Shown here: positions 1 through 7,014 of the stretch, one piece after another
Layout of the letters: each line of letters opens with the position of its first letter
Position numbering within the stretch: position 1 is the stretch's first letter
Assembly (NCBI RefSeq): GCF_947367125.1
Contig: NZ_CANBCQ010000028.1
Location: forward strand, 1-37,456
Source of the DNA: an uncultured Lactobacillus sp.
GTDB lineage: Bacteria > Bacillota > Bacilli > Lactobacillales > Lactobacillaceae
Length of the DNA: 37,456 nt
Direction of reading: 5' to 3'
Notes under the pieces: model-generated
Told to the model about the DNA's origin: nothing
Database searches by the model: none
The model's input: the letters and a program-made list of their open reading frames with translations, nothing else
Translations under genes and position numbers: made by a program

Positions 1-74
<74 letters not shown>

Positions 75-76
75 TT

Positions 77-166
77 GGAGACATACTCAAGTGGCTGAAG
101 AGGCGCCCCTGCTAAGGGTGTAGATCGGGTTATTCCGGTGCGAGGGTTCGAATCTCTCTGTCTCCG
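77..166 (+). tRNA. tRNA-Ser (GCT)
   Basis: Acceptor stem GGAGACA/TGTCTCC, anticodon loop CTGCTAA (GCT at 111-113), a long variable arm as expected for serine, and T-loop TTCGAAT. It is the last host gene before the phage integrase. Tyrosine-recombinase phages often use tRNA 3' ends as attB, so attL probably lies between about 140 and 262. The core cannot be fixed because attR is not in the window. Confidence 0.93.
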
Positions 167-188
167 TATTATACATTTTAGAGTAGCT

Positions 189-216
189 AAGAACCGCGTG
201 GTTATGCGGTTCTTTT
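189..216 (+). terminator. Rho-independent terminator after the tRNA pair
   Basis: Perfect 9-bp stem AAGAACCGC (189-197) / GCGGTTCTT (206-214) with an 8-nt loop and a following T-rich stretch. It ends the tRNA transcript and lies 45 bases before the 3' end of the convergent integrase gene. Confidence 0.8.
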
Positions 217-261
217 GCTTTACTCTCATTTTTTGATAGAAATTTGATAGAAAAAGCCTTT

Positions 262-1392
262 TTAAAAAAGCCCATTAATATCTTTACGAATTTCTTCCTC
301 ACCATTTTTGGTTGTGTGAGTATAAGTACCTAGCGTTAAATCTAGACTCTTATGTCCAAGCACATTTTTAACATCTACCATATTCCAACAATTATCATTA
401 GCAATTGTAGCCAAACTATGACGCAATCCATGAACCGTAATCTTTTTAAGATTTGGGTTCTTTTCGTAAATTTGCTTTTTCCACTTGTCAGCCTTACTAG
501 AGCGGTAATAGTCGCCCTTAGTATTGTGAAAGACAAGTGGGTTTAGATCTTTACGACAGTGAAGTGAAGCATCATATACTAAGTCTGACATAGGTACAAC
601 GCGGCTTTCATTACCTTTAGGGATTTGTGTGCCATAATCGTTTGTTTCTATTTCGCCGTTATCCTTAATTTTGAGCTTGTAAGCCGTTGTTCGATTAATG
701 TGTATGATTTTATGTTTGTAATCGAAATCCGACCAGTGGAGGGCAATAGCCTCGCTCTTGCGGATTCCTGTAGTTGCCAGGATCAAAAAGTAGAAGTAAA
801 CTTGATCACTTATTCCCTTAGCAGTATCTAAGAAAGCCTTTAACTCATCAAGTGTGTAGAAATTATGTGATGTATCACGTCCTTTAACCGCTGACTTTTT
901 AGGCAAAAGAGAAGAGCGGGCAGGATTGCGATTAATCAATTCAATATCAACCGCATACTCTAATAATTTATGTAGATAGTTGAAAACGGTGCGATATCTT
1001 TTGTACTTTTCAGCTAAAGAATAGAAATAGTCTGAAATGGTTTTAGTGGTTAAAGCATCTACATAAGAATCACCAAACACAGGCTTGATATGCAGATTGT
1101 ACAGTTCATAAGTTTTTTGAGCTGTAGAAGGCTTTACGTCTAAAACGTAGCGTTTAAACCATTCATTTCAGAGCTGATCTACTGTATATTGCTTCTGCTT
1201 TACAAAATCTTGAGGATTGGTTGCGGCTAGTTGCTTATATACAGCATCAGCCTCTTCATAGCTCTTAAAGCCACGGCGAAAAGTTTGTACTTTTTGGCCA
1301 TTCTTTTGACCTAAATAGATGTAAAACATATAACGCTTTTTACCGCTTTTAAGCTTGTACGGCTTAATTGCAGTGTTTTTTCTTTTTGGCAT
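262..1392 (-). pseudogene. int: Phage tyrosine-recombinase integrase, interrupted by in-frame TGA
   Basis: Site-specific recombinase for prophage integration and excision. Reading on the minus strand from ATG at 1392 (strong AAAGGAGGTGAT site 8 nt upstream), codon 75 is TGA (1170-1168). The same frame then continues without further stops to TAA at 262, which would give about 376 residues, normal for this family. Before the stop is an AP2-like arm-binding domain (basic, GKKRYMFYIYLGQKNG). After it come the SAM-like core-binding domain and a complete catalytic domain: Arg in TGIRKSEA, the HGLRH box, and LGHKSLDLTLGTYTH with the nucleophilic Tyr. A fragment could restart at GTG 1080 (MFGDSYVD), but it would lack arm binding and part of core binding. 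Either the prophage cannot excise, or the stop is a base error; all other catalytic residues are intact. Confidence 0.9.
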
Positions 1393-1443
1393 TTATATCA
1401 CCTCCTTTCAAAGATACATATGTTCTTTGAACCGCTAAATATA

Positions 1444-1473
1444 AACCCGTCTGCTCAATAGAGTGGGCGGGTT
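1444..1473 (-). terminator. Hairpin after the DUF4428/SHOCT gene
   Basis: Stem AACCCG (1444-1449) / CGGGTT (1468-1473), extended by T·G and C-G pairs, sits 5 bases beyond the stop of the minus-strand gene ending at 1479. The best T-run (TTTTTT, 1475-1480) follows the hairpin on the plus strand; the minus-strand tail is only TATATTT. It may work in both directions. It would separate the repressor operon from the integrase, which has its own strong ribosome site. Confidence 0.45.
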
Positions 1474-1478
1474 ATTTT

Positions 1479-2714
1479 TTACAATCCTAATAATTGCTTC
1501 TTTTTAGCTGAAAATTCATCTTGCGTGATTATTCCATCGTCTGCTAGTTTTTTGTATTTTCGTATTTCATCTGCTGTGCTATTTACTTTAGCTTGATTAC
1601 TAGACGAAATAGTGGTGTTAGCTAAACTCTGATTTTTAGCAATAATTGCATCAAGCAATGATATTAATCCATTCACGTCAGAAATAATTGATCTAGCAGT
1701 GAAGCTGTTAGACTTTATTTCATCGATTTTCCTTATAAAAACAATCTCAAAATTGTCCCCATTTTTTAGATTTACAATTATTCCAAGATGATCAATATAG
1801 TCTGTTTGTTTGCCACCAGTAGTTGCACCGACAATCACCCCAACTCCACCAGCTAAAGCACCACCAACCAATGCACGTGTAATACCATGTTTTTTGGTTT
1901 CATTATGTCCTTGCTGGTTAATTCTGTATGAAATGATATCGCTGTAATTGTAAAATTCAGGATCAAAAAGGAAGGACTTTTTCTTTAAAATCTGGCGTCT
2001 TGTATCATCAAAAAGATACTTTCCAAATTTAGCTGAACATTCTTGTTGAAAAATAGGTAATAATTCCTCATATTTCTTATTAAGAGCTGCAGCTTTAGCT
2101 TGCTCTTCAGCAACTTTTTGGTCTTTAATTTTTCCTTGCTCTAATTTATCTTTTCCTTTTTCCTTGGCTTGTTTATCATTTTCCCAAAAGTGTTTGACAT
2201 ATCCATATTTAATTTTTACATCATCCAAAGCGTCAGGATTATTAATAAGTTTTTGACATTCTGCTGTTGAAATAGTTTCTATGTATTCACTCATTTTTCT
2301 TTCGCTTACGTGACTAGAAAAATGATATTTTTGCCAACAGTTACCACATAAAAAACCATCTTTCAAATCAAATTCTTGATCCCAAAACCCAATTTTCGAA
2401 CCACAGTTAAAGCATATTTTTTCCATCTTAGTTTGCTTATTATGTTTTTTAGCAGCTTTGGCATTAATTTTTGCAATATTTTGCTTTTTTATAATATCTG
2501 GAAAAGTATCACCGTTTGCTATAAATTCTTTTAATTCACTAATTGTATGTTTATCAGCCCAATTGATCGCTTTTAAAGTTGGAACATCAGAACCTGCTTT
2601 CTTAGCAAAACCATATTTTTTAATTTCTTTACTGCAAATTCTTCCATCTTTAAATATTAGATCTTGATCTAAAAAACCAATTTTTGATCCACAAATAGCA
2701 CATTCTTTAGTCAT
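1479..2714 (-). CDS. Double DUF4428-type zinc-ribbon protein with C-terminal SHOCT domain
   Basis: Protein of 411 residues in the lysogeny operon. Two similar N-terminal modules are visible: residues ~4-36 (CAICGSKIG...DGRICSKE) and ~101-133 (CFNCGSKIGFWDQE...LCGNCW). The second has the full CxxC...CxxC set; the first has lost the last cysteine. A charged helical linker follows, then a glycine-zipper-like hydrophobic stretch (VGGALAGGVGVIVGA, ~281-295), a beta-rich domain, and a C-terminal SHOCT-like helix pair (YKKLADDGIITQDEFSAKKKQLLGL region). SHOCT domains are short oligomerisation modules. The function is unknown. Its place between repressor and integrase is where temperate phages often carry lysogenic-conversion or superinfection-exclusion genes; applying that here is inference. 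It starts 3 bases after the metallopeptidase stop, so it is probably co-transcribed. Confidence 0.85.
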   Translation of the reverse strand: MTKECAICGSKIGFLDQDLIFKDGRICSKEIKKYGFAKKAGSDVPTLKAINWADKHTISELKEFIANGDTFPDIIKKQNIAKINAKAAKKHNKQTKMEKICFNCGSKIGFWDQEFDLKDGFLCGNCWQKYHFSSHVSERKMSEYIETISTAECQKLINNPDALDDVKIKYGYVKHFWENDKQAKEKGKDKLEQGKIKDQKVAEEQAKAAALNKKYEELLPIFQQECSAKFGKYLFDDTRRQILKKKSFLFDPEFYNYSDIISYRINQQGHNETKKHGITRALVGGALAGGVGVIVGATTGGKQTDYIDHLGIIVNLKNGDNFEIVFIRKIDEIKSNSFTARSIISDVNGLISLLDAIIAKNQSLANTTISSSNQAKVNSTADEIRKYKKLADDGIITQDEFSAKKKQLLGL

Positions 2715-2717
2715 TAT

Positions 2718-3119
2718 TTATTCAACCCCATATTTCAGTAACTCTTCTTGCACTAAATAATAATTATCAGTACCAATGTATTTTGCTAAATTCAGCCAGT
2801 TGGCACTTGCTACATCATTGCCCAGATCAATGTACTTTTTTATTTGTTCATGGACTACAAAGTTTTTTGCACCACTCTCACAGCATATGCGAGTTATAGG
2901 ATTGTCTTTGTAGTCTTTTTGCGCATCATCATCGGCTTCAGCATGACCAAGCTCATGTAAGATAACCCTTTCAGTTTCTTCATCTGATAGGCCATCTTTA
3001 ACAAAGACAAAGTCAGGACAAGGATCAGGCATGTGGACTATATAGCCTTCACTCTCTATGTCCTTATATACGAGCTTCAAATGATGGTCTTTAAGTAAAT
3101 CTTTTATACGATCACTCAT
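2718..3119 (-). CDS. ImmA/IrrE-family metallopeptidase
   Basis: 133 residues with the zinc-protease signature HELGHAE at about residues 50-56. In this family (ImmA of ICEBs1, and many phage homologues) the peptidase cleaves the neighbouring CI-like repressor to trigger induction. It follows the repressor gene by 11 bases in the same operon, with a good AAGGTGA ribosome site. It is at the short end for the family and consists mostly of the catalytic domain, so its target is very likely the adjacent 115-residue repressor. Confidence 0.88.
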   Translation of the reverse strand: MSDRIKDLLKDHHLKLVYKDIESEGYIVHMPDPCPDFVFVKDGLSDEETERVILHELGHAEADDDAQKDYKDNPITRICCESGAKNFVVHEQIKKYIDLGNDVASANWLNLAKYIGTDNYYLVQEELLKYGVE

Positions 3120-3130
3120 AACGATTCACC

Positions 3131-3478
3131 TTACTCTTTGCCTTGAAAATATCCTTTTAAGTAAGACTTGATAATTTCACGGTCATGATCGGTCATAGGC
3201 TTACCGTCGTAGGAGTGGGCGTTGTCCAAAAGAGCATCTAAGTCTGCGTCAGAAAAGTCAGTAGATGATGAAGGATTATCTGTTTTTCCCATTAGGTAGT
3301 CGTTTGTAACATTGAATAATTTAGACATTTCGGAGATGGTTTCTATATCTGGCTCACGATTGCCATATTCATAGTTTGCATAGGTAGTTAATGGTAAATG
3401 CAGAATCTTTGCAGTATATGTTTTGGTCCAGCCAGCCTTTTTCCTTTCGCTCTCAAGGCGATTACTAAAAGTGCTCAT
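3131..3478 (-). CDS. CI-like repressor, XRE-family HTH
   Basis: 115 residues. The N-terminal HTH_3/XRE domain (~6-62) contains KTYTAKILHLPLTTYANYEY, followed by the typical NVTNDYLMGKTD end of the domain. The C-terminal part is short and acidic, without a LexA-type serine protease domain, so inactivation must come from elsewhere, most simply the ImmA-like protein encoded next. Divergent from the Cro-like gene, with operators in the shared intergenic region. It is probably the lysogeny repressor that also controls its own promoter. Confidence 0.88.
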   Translation of the reverse strand: MSTFSNRLESERKKAGWTKTYTAKILHLPLTTYANYEYGNREPDIETISEMSKLFNVTNDYLMGKTDNPSSSTDFSDADLDALLDNAHSYDGKPMTDHDREIIKSYLKGYFQGKE

Positions 3479-3514
3479 AAGTACCTCACTTTCTGTTTTT
3501 CCTTATTTGAGTAC

Positions 3515-3543
3515 ATTGTAAAGCTATATTTTCGTTTTGAAAA
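3515..3543 (-). promoter_or_regulatory. Candidate leftward (repressor) promoter
   Basis: On the minus strand, TTTTCA (3543-3538) and TACAAT (3520-3515) are separated by 17 nt, about 37 nt upstream of the repressor start. The -35 is weak and lies inside the left arm of the 24-bp palindrome at 3535-3558, so an operator-bound protein would block it. Confidence 0.5.
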
Positions 3544-3558
3544 TATTTCTTTTCAAAA
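3535..3558. promoter_or_regulatory. Palindromic operator candidate
   Basis: Perfect 9-bp inverted repeat TTTTGAAAA / TTTTCAAAA with a 6-nt spacer (TATTTC), centred between the two divergent promoters. A dimeric HTH repressor site is expected here. Confidence 0.65.
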
Positions 3559-3636
3559 TGTGAAGAAAAATGTTGACTTTCTCAAAATGGGTAGTATGAT
3601 AGTAAATGTAATCAAGTTACACAAATTGAGAAGAAA
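3554..3636 (+). promoter_or_regulatory. Operator repeats around the rightward promoter
   Basis: Two near-identical 15-mers, CAAAATGTGAAGAAA (3554-3568) and CAAATTGAGAAGAAA (3622-3636), flank the rightward promoter. An inverted TTCTCAA core (3579-3585) lies in the promoter spacer. A third copy is at 3867-3881. The spacing and reuse suggest binding sites for the CI-like or Cro-like protein. Confidence 0.5.
3573..3600 (+). promoter_or_regulatory. Rightward early (PR-like) promoter
   Basis: TTGACT (3573-3578), 16-nt spacer, TATGAT (3595-3600): a near-consensus sigma-A promoter about 50 nt upstream of the Cro-like ATG, overlapping the TTCTCAA operator core. Confidence 0.75.
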
Positions 3637-3649
3637 TGGAGGGGTGCAA

Positions 3650-3859
3650 ATGGTGACAGTTTTAAAGTCAGATGCTAGAGAACTGGCAAGAGACTATCTC
3701 CAGAAACACGGAATTAAGCAAAGGTTTGTTGCTGAAAAAATGGGGATTAGTGAACCTACTCTGAGTGGACGACTAAATGGACGCTCCAAGTTCGATGCTG
3801 ACTTTGCAATTGCGTTTTCAAAAACGTTGGGTATTTCACCTGATATTTTTTTGAAGTAA
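3650..3859 (+). CDS. Cro-like XRE regulator
   Basis: 69 residues and little more than one helix-turn-helix: QRFVAEKMGISEPTLSGRLN (~24-43) followed by the XRE C-terminal pattern ALGISPD-like (TLGISPDIFLK). First gene of the rightward early transcript. ATG 3650 is chosen because GGAGGGG lies just upstream; the open frame extends further 5' but without a start or ribosome site in a sensible place. Probable role: shut off the repressor and tune the early promoter. Confidence 0.85.
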   Translation: MVTVLKSDARELARDYLQKHGIKQRFVAEKMGISEPTLSGRLNGRSKFDADFAIAFSKTLGISPDIFLK

Positions 3860-3866
3860 AGTTATT

Positions 3867-3881
3867 CAAAATGAGAAGAAA
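3867..3881 (+). promoter_or_regulatory. Third copy of the 15-bp operator motif
   Basis: CAAAATGAGAAGAAA lies between the Cro-like gene and the antirepressor and runs directly into the antirepressor ribosome site (AAAGGAG, ends 3885). A regulator bound here would act downstream of PR; the position is unusual for a simple CI/Cro switch. Confidence 0.4.
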
Positions 3882-3890
3882 GGAGAAAGC

Positions 3891-4793
3891 ATGAGTAAAC
3901 TTCAATCATTTAATTTTGAGAATCAACAAGTAAGAACTTTATCTATTGATGATCAAGCTTACTTTGTTGGAAAAGATGTAGCTAGGATTCTCGGATATGT
4001 AAATACAAGAAAAGCTATTCAAGATCATGTTGACCGAGAGGATAAAAAAGATGGGGTAACGATTCGGGACTCCATAGGTAGAAATCAAGCTGCAGTAGTA
4101 GTCAACGAATCGGGCTTATACAGTCTGATCCTGTCTAGCAAAATGCCAAATGCCAAGAAGTTCAAGCATTGGGTAACTAGTGAAGTTCTTCCAACTATCC
4201 GCAAGCATGGTGCTTACATGACTGATGAAAAGATTGAGGAAGTACTAACCGACCCTGACACAATCATCAAGCTTGCTACTCAGTTGAAAGATGAGCGCGA
4301 ACAAAGATTAATTGAGCAGCAGCTGAGAAAGGATGCTGAAAGCCAAGTTCATGAAATGAAGCCCAAAGCCTTGTTTGCTGATTCGGTAGCAACCAGCAAA
4401 TCAACCATTTTAATTGGTGAATTGGCTAAAATCCTGAGAGGTAACAGCGTAGACATTGGAGCAACACGACTATTCAAGTGGATGCGTGCGAATGGCTACT
4501 TGATCAGCCGCAAGGGCAGCGATTGGAACATGCCAACACAGAGAGCTATGAATTTAGGCTTGTTCAAGATTAAAGAAACGACCATCAACCACTCGAATGG
4601 CTCTACTTCAATTAGTAAGACCCCTAAAGTGACTGGAAAAGGTCAGCAGTACTTTATTAACAAGTTTTTGAAAGAAAAGAAAAAGTCACAATCCGTAAAG
4701 ATTGTGACTGGTGAGAATGGAATTAAGGCTGAGGACCAAAATGGCAATATCATTGGCACAATTAATCCGGATGGGTCTGGATACATCGCATAA
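3891..4793 (+). CDS. Phage antirepressor, BRO-N plus KilAC/ANT
   Basis: 300 residues. The N-terminal BRO-N domain (~1-110) has AYFVGKDVARILGYVNTRKA and GLYSLILSSKMPNAKKFKHW. The C-terminal ANT/KilAC DNA-binding domain (~155-255) has STILIGELAKILRG...ATRLFKWMRANGYL. Such proteins counteract the CI repressor or regulate early genes. A short repeat-like tail follows (IVTGENGIKAEDQNGNIIGT). Strong ribosome site AAAGGAG. Second gene of the early operon. Confidence 0.92.
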   Translation: MSKLQSFNFENQQVRTLSIDDQAYFVGKDVARILGYVNTRKAIQDHVDREDKKDGVTIRDSIGRNQAAVVVNESGLYSLILSSKMPNAKKFKHWVTSEVLPTIRKHGAYMTDEKIEEVLTDPDTIIKLATQLKDEREQRLIEQQLRKDAESQVHEMKPKALFADSVATSKSTILIGELAKILRGNSVDIGATRLFKWMRANGYLISRKGSDWNMPTQRAMNLGLFKIKETTINHSNGSTSISKTPKVTGKGQQYFINKFLKEKKKSQSVKIVTGENGIKAEDQNGNIIGTINPDGSGYIA

Positions 4794-4849
4794 ATAGAAA
4801 ATGCGTTAGACATTAATTTGGATGATCTAAGAGATAGGAGGTGATAGCT

Positions 4850-5164
4850 ATGGATGACCTACAGCGCGGTATTTATCGCATGGTAGTGAAAGAAGTAGCA
4901 AGGACAGAGCCCAAACGTAAAGAAAATTTTCTTAGCAAAAAAGATGCTGAAAAGTTGATCAAGAAGTACACAAAAAGATATGTGCTTCAAGAGTACCTGA
5001 ATGCTACTGAAGCTGCCGATGTTTTAGGTATGAGCTTAACAACCTTTTGGCGATTTAGACAAGAGCATAACGTTCCTGTTCATGTAATTGATGGCGTTAA
5101 GCGATACAAAAAGTCGGAATTGATTAAGTGTGTAGAAGATAACAGCGTACGAGGGTACGCATAG
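4850..5164 (+). CDS. Small HTH protein, excisionase/DUF771-like
   Basis: 104 residues. The C-terminal half (~43-95) has a MerR/excisionase-type winged helix: LNATEAADVLGMSLTTFWRF then a basic RYKKSELIKC strand-helix. The start is ATG 4850, 7-8 nt after AGGAGG; an in-frame GTG at 4841 overlaps that site and is unlikely. By fold and early position it could be a directionality factor for the integrase or an early regulator; the sequence does not decide. Confidence 0.7.
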   Translation: MDDLQRGIYRMVVKEVARTEPKRKENFLSKKDAEKLIKKYTKRYVLQEYLNATEAADVLGMSLTTFWRFRQEHNVPVHVIDGVKRYKKSELIKCVEDNSVRGYA

Positions 5165-5173
5165 GAGGATATT

Positions 5174-5416
5174 ATGCCAGATTTGGGAAATAGCAAGCTT
5201 GATCATGTATTGAGTTATATCTGCAAAGGATTTGAAAAAGTGCTGGAGTTCTGCGCCATTGCATTTTTACCAGTAGCTGTCATAGAGCAGTTATGTATCT
5301 ACGGTGTAACCCATGCAGACCAAGTTATTTCACTGTTAGTTGTGCTTATGCTGATTCTTTCAGCATTTGCAGTGAGAGAAATTAAGAAATTAAGAGAAAA
5401 GAAAGAGGATTTATGA
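5174..5416 (+). CDS. Small membrane protein, two predicted helices
   Basis: 80 residues. Two hydrophobic segments, roughly 24-42 (VLEFCAIAFLPVAVIEQLCI) and 52-67 (VISLLVVLMLILSAFAV), then a charged tail REIKKLREKKEDL. Ribosome site GGAGGATATT before ATG. Its TGA overlaps the ATG of the next small membrane gene. Family not recognised. Confidence 0.7.
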   Translation: MPDLGNSKLDHVLSYICKGFEKVLEFCAIAFLPVAVIEQLCIYGVTHADQVISLLVVLMLILSAFAVREIKKLREKKEDL

Positions 5417-5553
5417 GGCTATGGCACAAGTTTATCAACCATATATGGGCTATCAACGAGCCGGTAAGTTTAGCGAGCGCCAGCTTATCCTTGTTGCTCA
5501 CAGTAACGCTATTAGCGCTCTTAGTGGTGCTAGTTTTGCGGAACTGCCAGTAA
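5413..5553 (+). CDS. 46-residue single-helix membrane protein
   Basis: Starts with ATGA overlap on the preceding stop, which suggests translational coupling, with GAGGAT just upstream. Protein: an amphipathic start (MRLWHKFINHIWAINEP) then one strong transmembrane segment (SLSLLLTVTLLALLVVLVL) and a short RNCQ end. A competing frame from ATG 5421 to 5597 (58 residues, MAQVYQPYMGYQ...) overlaps it entirely. The membrane frame is preferred for the coupling and the clean helix. Together with the gene before, it may form a two-component small membrane system. Confidence 0.5.
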   Translation: MRLWHKFINHIWAINEPVSLASASLSLLLTVTLLALLVVLVLRNCQ

Positions 5554-5582
5554 ATGTAAAGGAATTTTTAGGCATAAAAAAA

Positions 5583-5613
5583 GCACTCATTAGTTAAAAG
5601 ACCTAGTGAGTGC
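5583..5613. other. Strong intergenic hairpin
   Basis: 11-bp stem GCACTCATTAG (5583-5593) / CTAGTGAGTGC (5603-5613) with one G·U and a 9-nt loop. On the plus strand no T-run follows. On the minus strand the hairpin is followed by GCTTTTTTTATG-like sequence, the form of a terminator for leftward transcripts, although no leftward gene lies to its right. Confidence 0.6.
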
Positions 5614-5646
5614 AAACAAAAATCAAACTAAGGAGATTATAACACA

Positions 5647-6027
5647 ATGCTTCAATCACAAGAACAGATTAATGAAATTAACCGCCAAAAAGAAATACGA
5701 AAACTTGAGATACAAGCAGAAAATGACCCCGATACATTAGTTGTTCAGTTGCCTGATGGCCGTGAAGCCTTAATTGGTGATTCTGCTGATGACTTTGAAA
5801 ATGGCTATAAATCTGCTGCAGATTTTATTCAAGGACGCTTAAATCACTATAAAGGGGATTTAAATAAGTTAGCAAATGAAATGGGCTATAGCGGAATAGC
5901 ACCATACCCTGATCATTTTGACTTTGTTTTGGATCTTAACAATTACAGCAACGGTCTTTTAGAGCTTATAAAAGATTGTGAACACTATAATTGTGAGACC
6001 TTAACTAGTTATTTAGGTATTGATTAA
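5647..6027 (+). CDS. Hypothetical early phage protein
   Basis: 126 residues, no recognised family. Charged N-terminal helix (EQINEINRQKEIRKLEIQAE), then a short beta segment (DTLVVQLPDGREALIGD) and a mostly helical acidic remainder. First gene after the 5583-5613 hairpin, with a clear AAGGAGATT ribosome site; starts the recombination/replication cluster. Confidence 0.65.
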   Translation: MLQSQEQINEINRQKEIRKLEIQAENDPDTLVVQLPDGREALIGDSADDFENGYKSAADFIQGRLNHYKGDLNKLANEMGYSGIAPYPDHFDFVLDLNNYSNGLLELIKDCEHYNCETLTSYLGID

Positions 6028-6041
6028 GGAGGCAATTACTA

Positions 6042-6293
6042 ATGAATGATGCTCAAAAATGGCTAGATCAAATTATTGCCGATATTCCTTTTATTGAAAA
6101 AGAAATGTATGACGACACTAAAACACTAGGCAAATACGGAAAAGCTAAAAAATACGCTAGAAGCTATAAACATGATTTTGGTGGCGACTATAGCGCAACC
6201 CCCGAAGAAATTATGCAAGCAGCATTTAACACAATGATTGAAAAAGTAGTTTCTAAGCTTAATGAAGATTCAGACAATGCGGAGATCAAATAA
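6042..6293 (+). CDS. Hypothetical small protein upstream of Sak
   Basis: 83 residues, helical, acidic ends with a Lys/Tyr-rich middle (KYGKAKKYARSYKHDF). GGAGGCAATT ribosome site. Sits 2 bases before the annealing-protein gene, so it is probably co-translated with it. No family recognised. Confidence 0.65.
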   Translation: MNDAQKWLDQIIADIPFIEKEMYDDTKTLGKYGKAKKYARSYKHDFGGDYSATPEEIMQAAFNTMIEKVVSKLNEDSDNAEIK

Positions 6294-6295
6294 TT

Positions 6296-7012
6296 ATGAC
6301 TGAAGAAAAGAAACAACAAACCAGTGAAGAATTAAAAAAGAGCATTTATTCAACTCTATCCAAGATTGATGTAAGTCACTTAATTGACAAAAAAATGGGG
6401 CTTAACTATTTAAGCTGGGCTAAGGCTTGGGGCTTAGTTAAGAGTATTTATCCTGATGCTGACAAGGAAATTACAGAATACCCGGAATACTTACCAAGTC
6501 AAAATGGCTGGGTAGCAACCGGCCGAACCGTTGATTACAGATTGACTATAGCTGGATGTGAAGTTGAAGCAAGTGTGATCATTGAAGGTCAAAAGTTCAG
6601 CTCACAACTTTATGTAATGGATAATCACAACAAAACAGTTATGAAACCTAACTACAGTCAAATTAATAAAACTCAAATGAGAGCGCTAGTTAAGGCGTTA
6701 GCATTTGCCGGATTAGGTCTGAATGTTTACGCAGGTGAAGACTTACCAAGTGAGAAAGATGAGACACCTACTAAAATTTCAAAAGCGCAGCTAATGAAGA
6801 AAAAAATTGCGAGTGCGCAGCGTTTTGAAGTTCAGTACGGCGGAGGCAAAGAAAAATTAGTTGATGTTGTTAGCTGGGAAAAATCAGGTGACAAACAAGC
6901 TCACATGTTTATTGAAACGTGGACTAAGAGAGACCCTAAGAACTTAGCAGCTTATGAATTTATTGAGGCTAATGGGCTTTACACAGTGAAAGAAGAAAAG
7001 AAAGAGGCGTAG
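6296..7012 (+). CDS. Sak-type single-strand annealing protein (DUF1071)
   Basis: 238 residues. The central region (~25-155) has the DUF1071/Sak pattern: GLNYLSWAKAWGLVKSIYPD, the beta-strand VDYRLTIAGCEVEASVII, and INKTQMRALVKALAFAGLGL before an acidic linker. These Rad52-superfamily proteins anneal complementary single strands in phage recombination. The C-terminal third is lysine-rich and variable, as usual. No separate SSB gene is evident nearby, which is noteworthy because annealing proteins usually work with one. Confidence 0.85.
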   Translation: MTEEKKQQTSEELKKSIYSTLSKIDVSHLIDKKMGLNYLSWAKAWGLVKSIYPDADKEITEYPEYLPSQNGWVATGRTVDYRLTIAGCEVEASVIIEGQKFSSQLYVMDNHNKTVMKPNYSQINKTQMRALVKALAFAGLGLNVYAGEDLPSEKDETPTKISKAQLMKKKIASAQRFEVQYGGGKEKLVDVVSWEKSGDKQAHMFIETWTKRDPKNLAAYEFIEANGLYTVKEEKKEA

Positions 7013-7014
7013 GA

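Noticed and set aside
232-275. Short direct repeats TTGATAGAAA and AAAAAGCC near the integrase 3' end as att core or arm sites
   Set aside because: Too short and AT-rich to call without attR; the attL core cannot be set from this window.
5421-5597. 58-codon frame MAQVYQPYMGYQ...
   Set aside because: Overlaps the coupled membrane micro-protein in another frame; weaker start context and no recognisable features. Not fully excluded.
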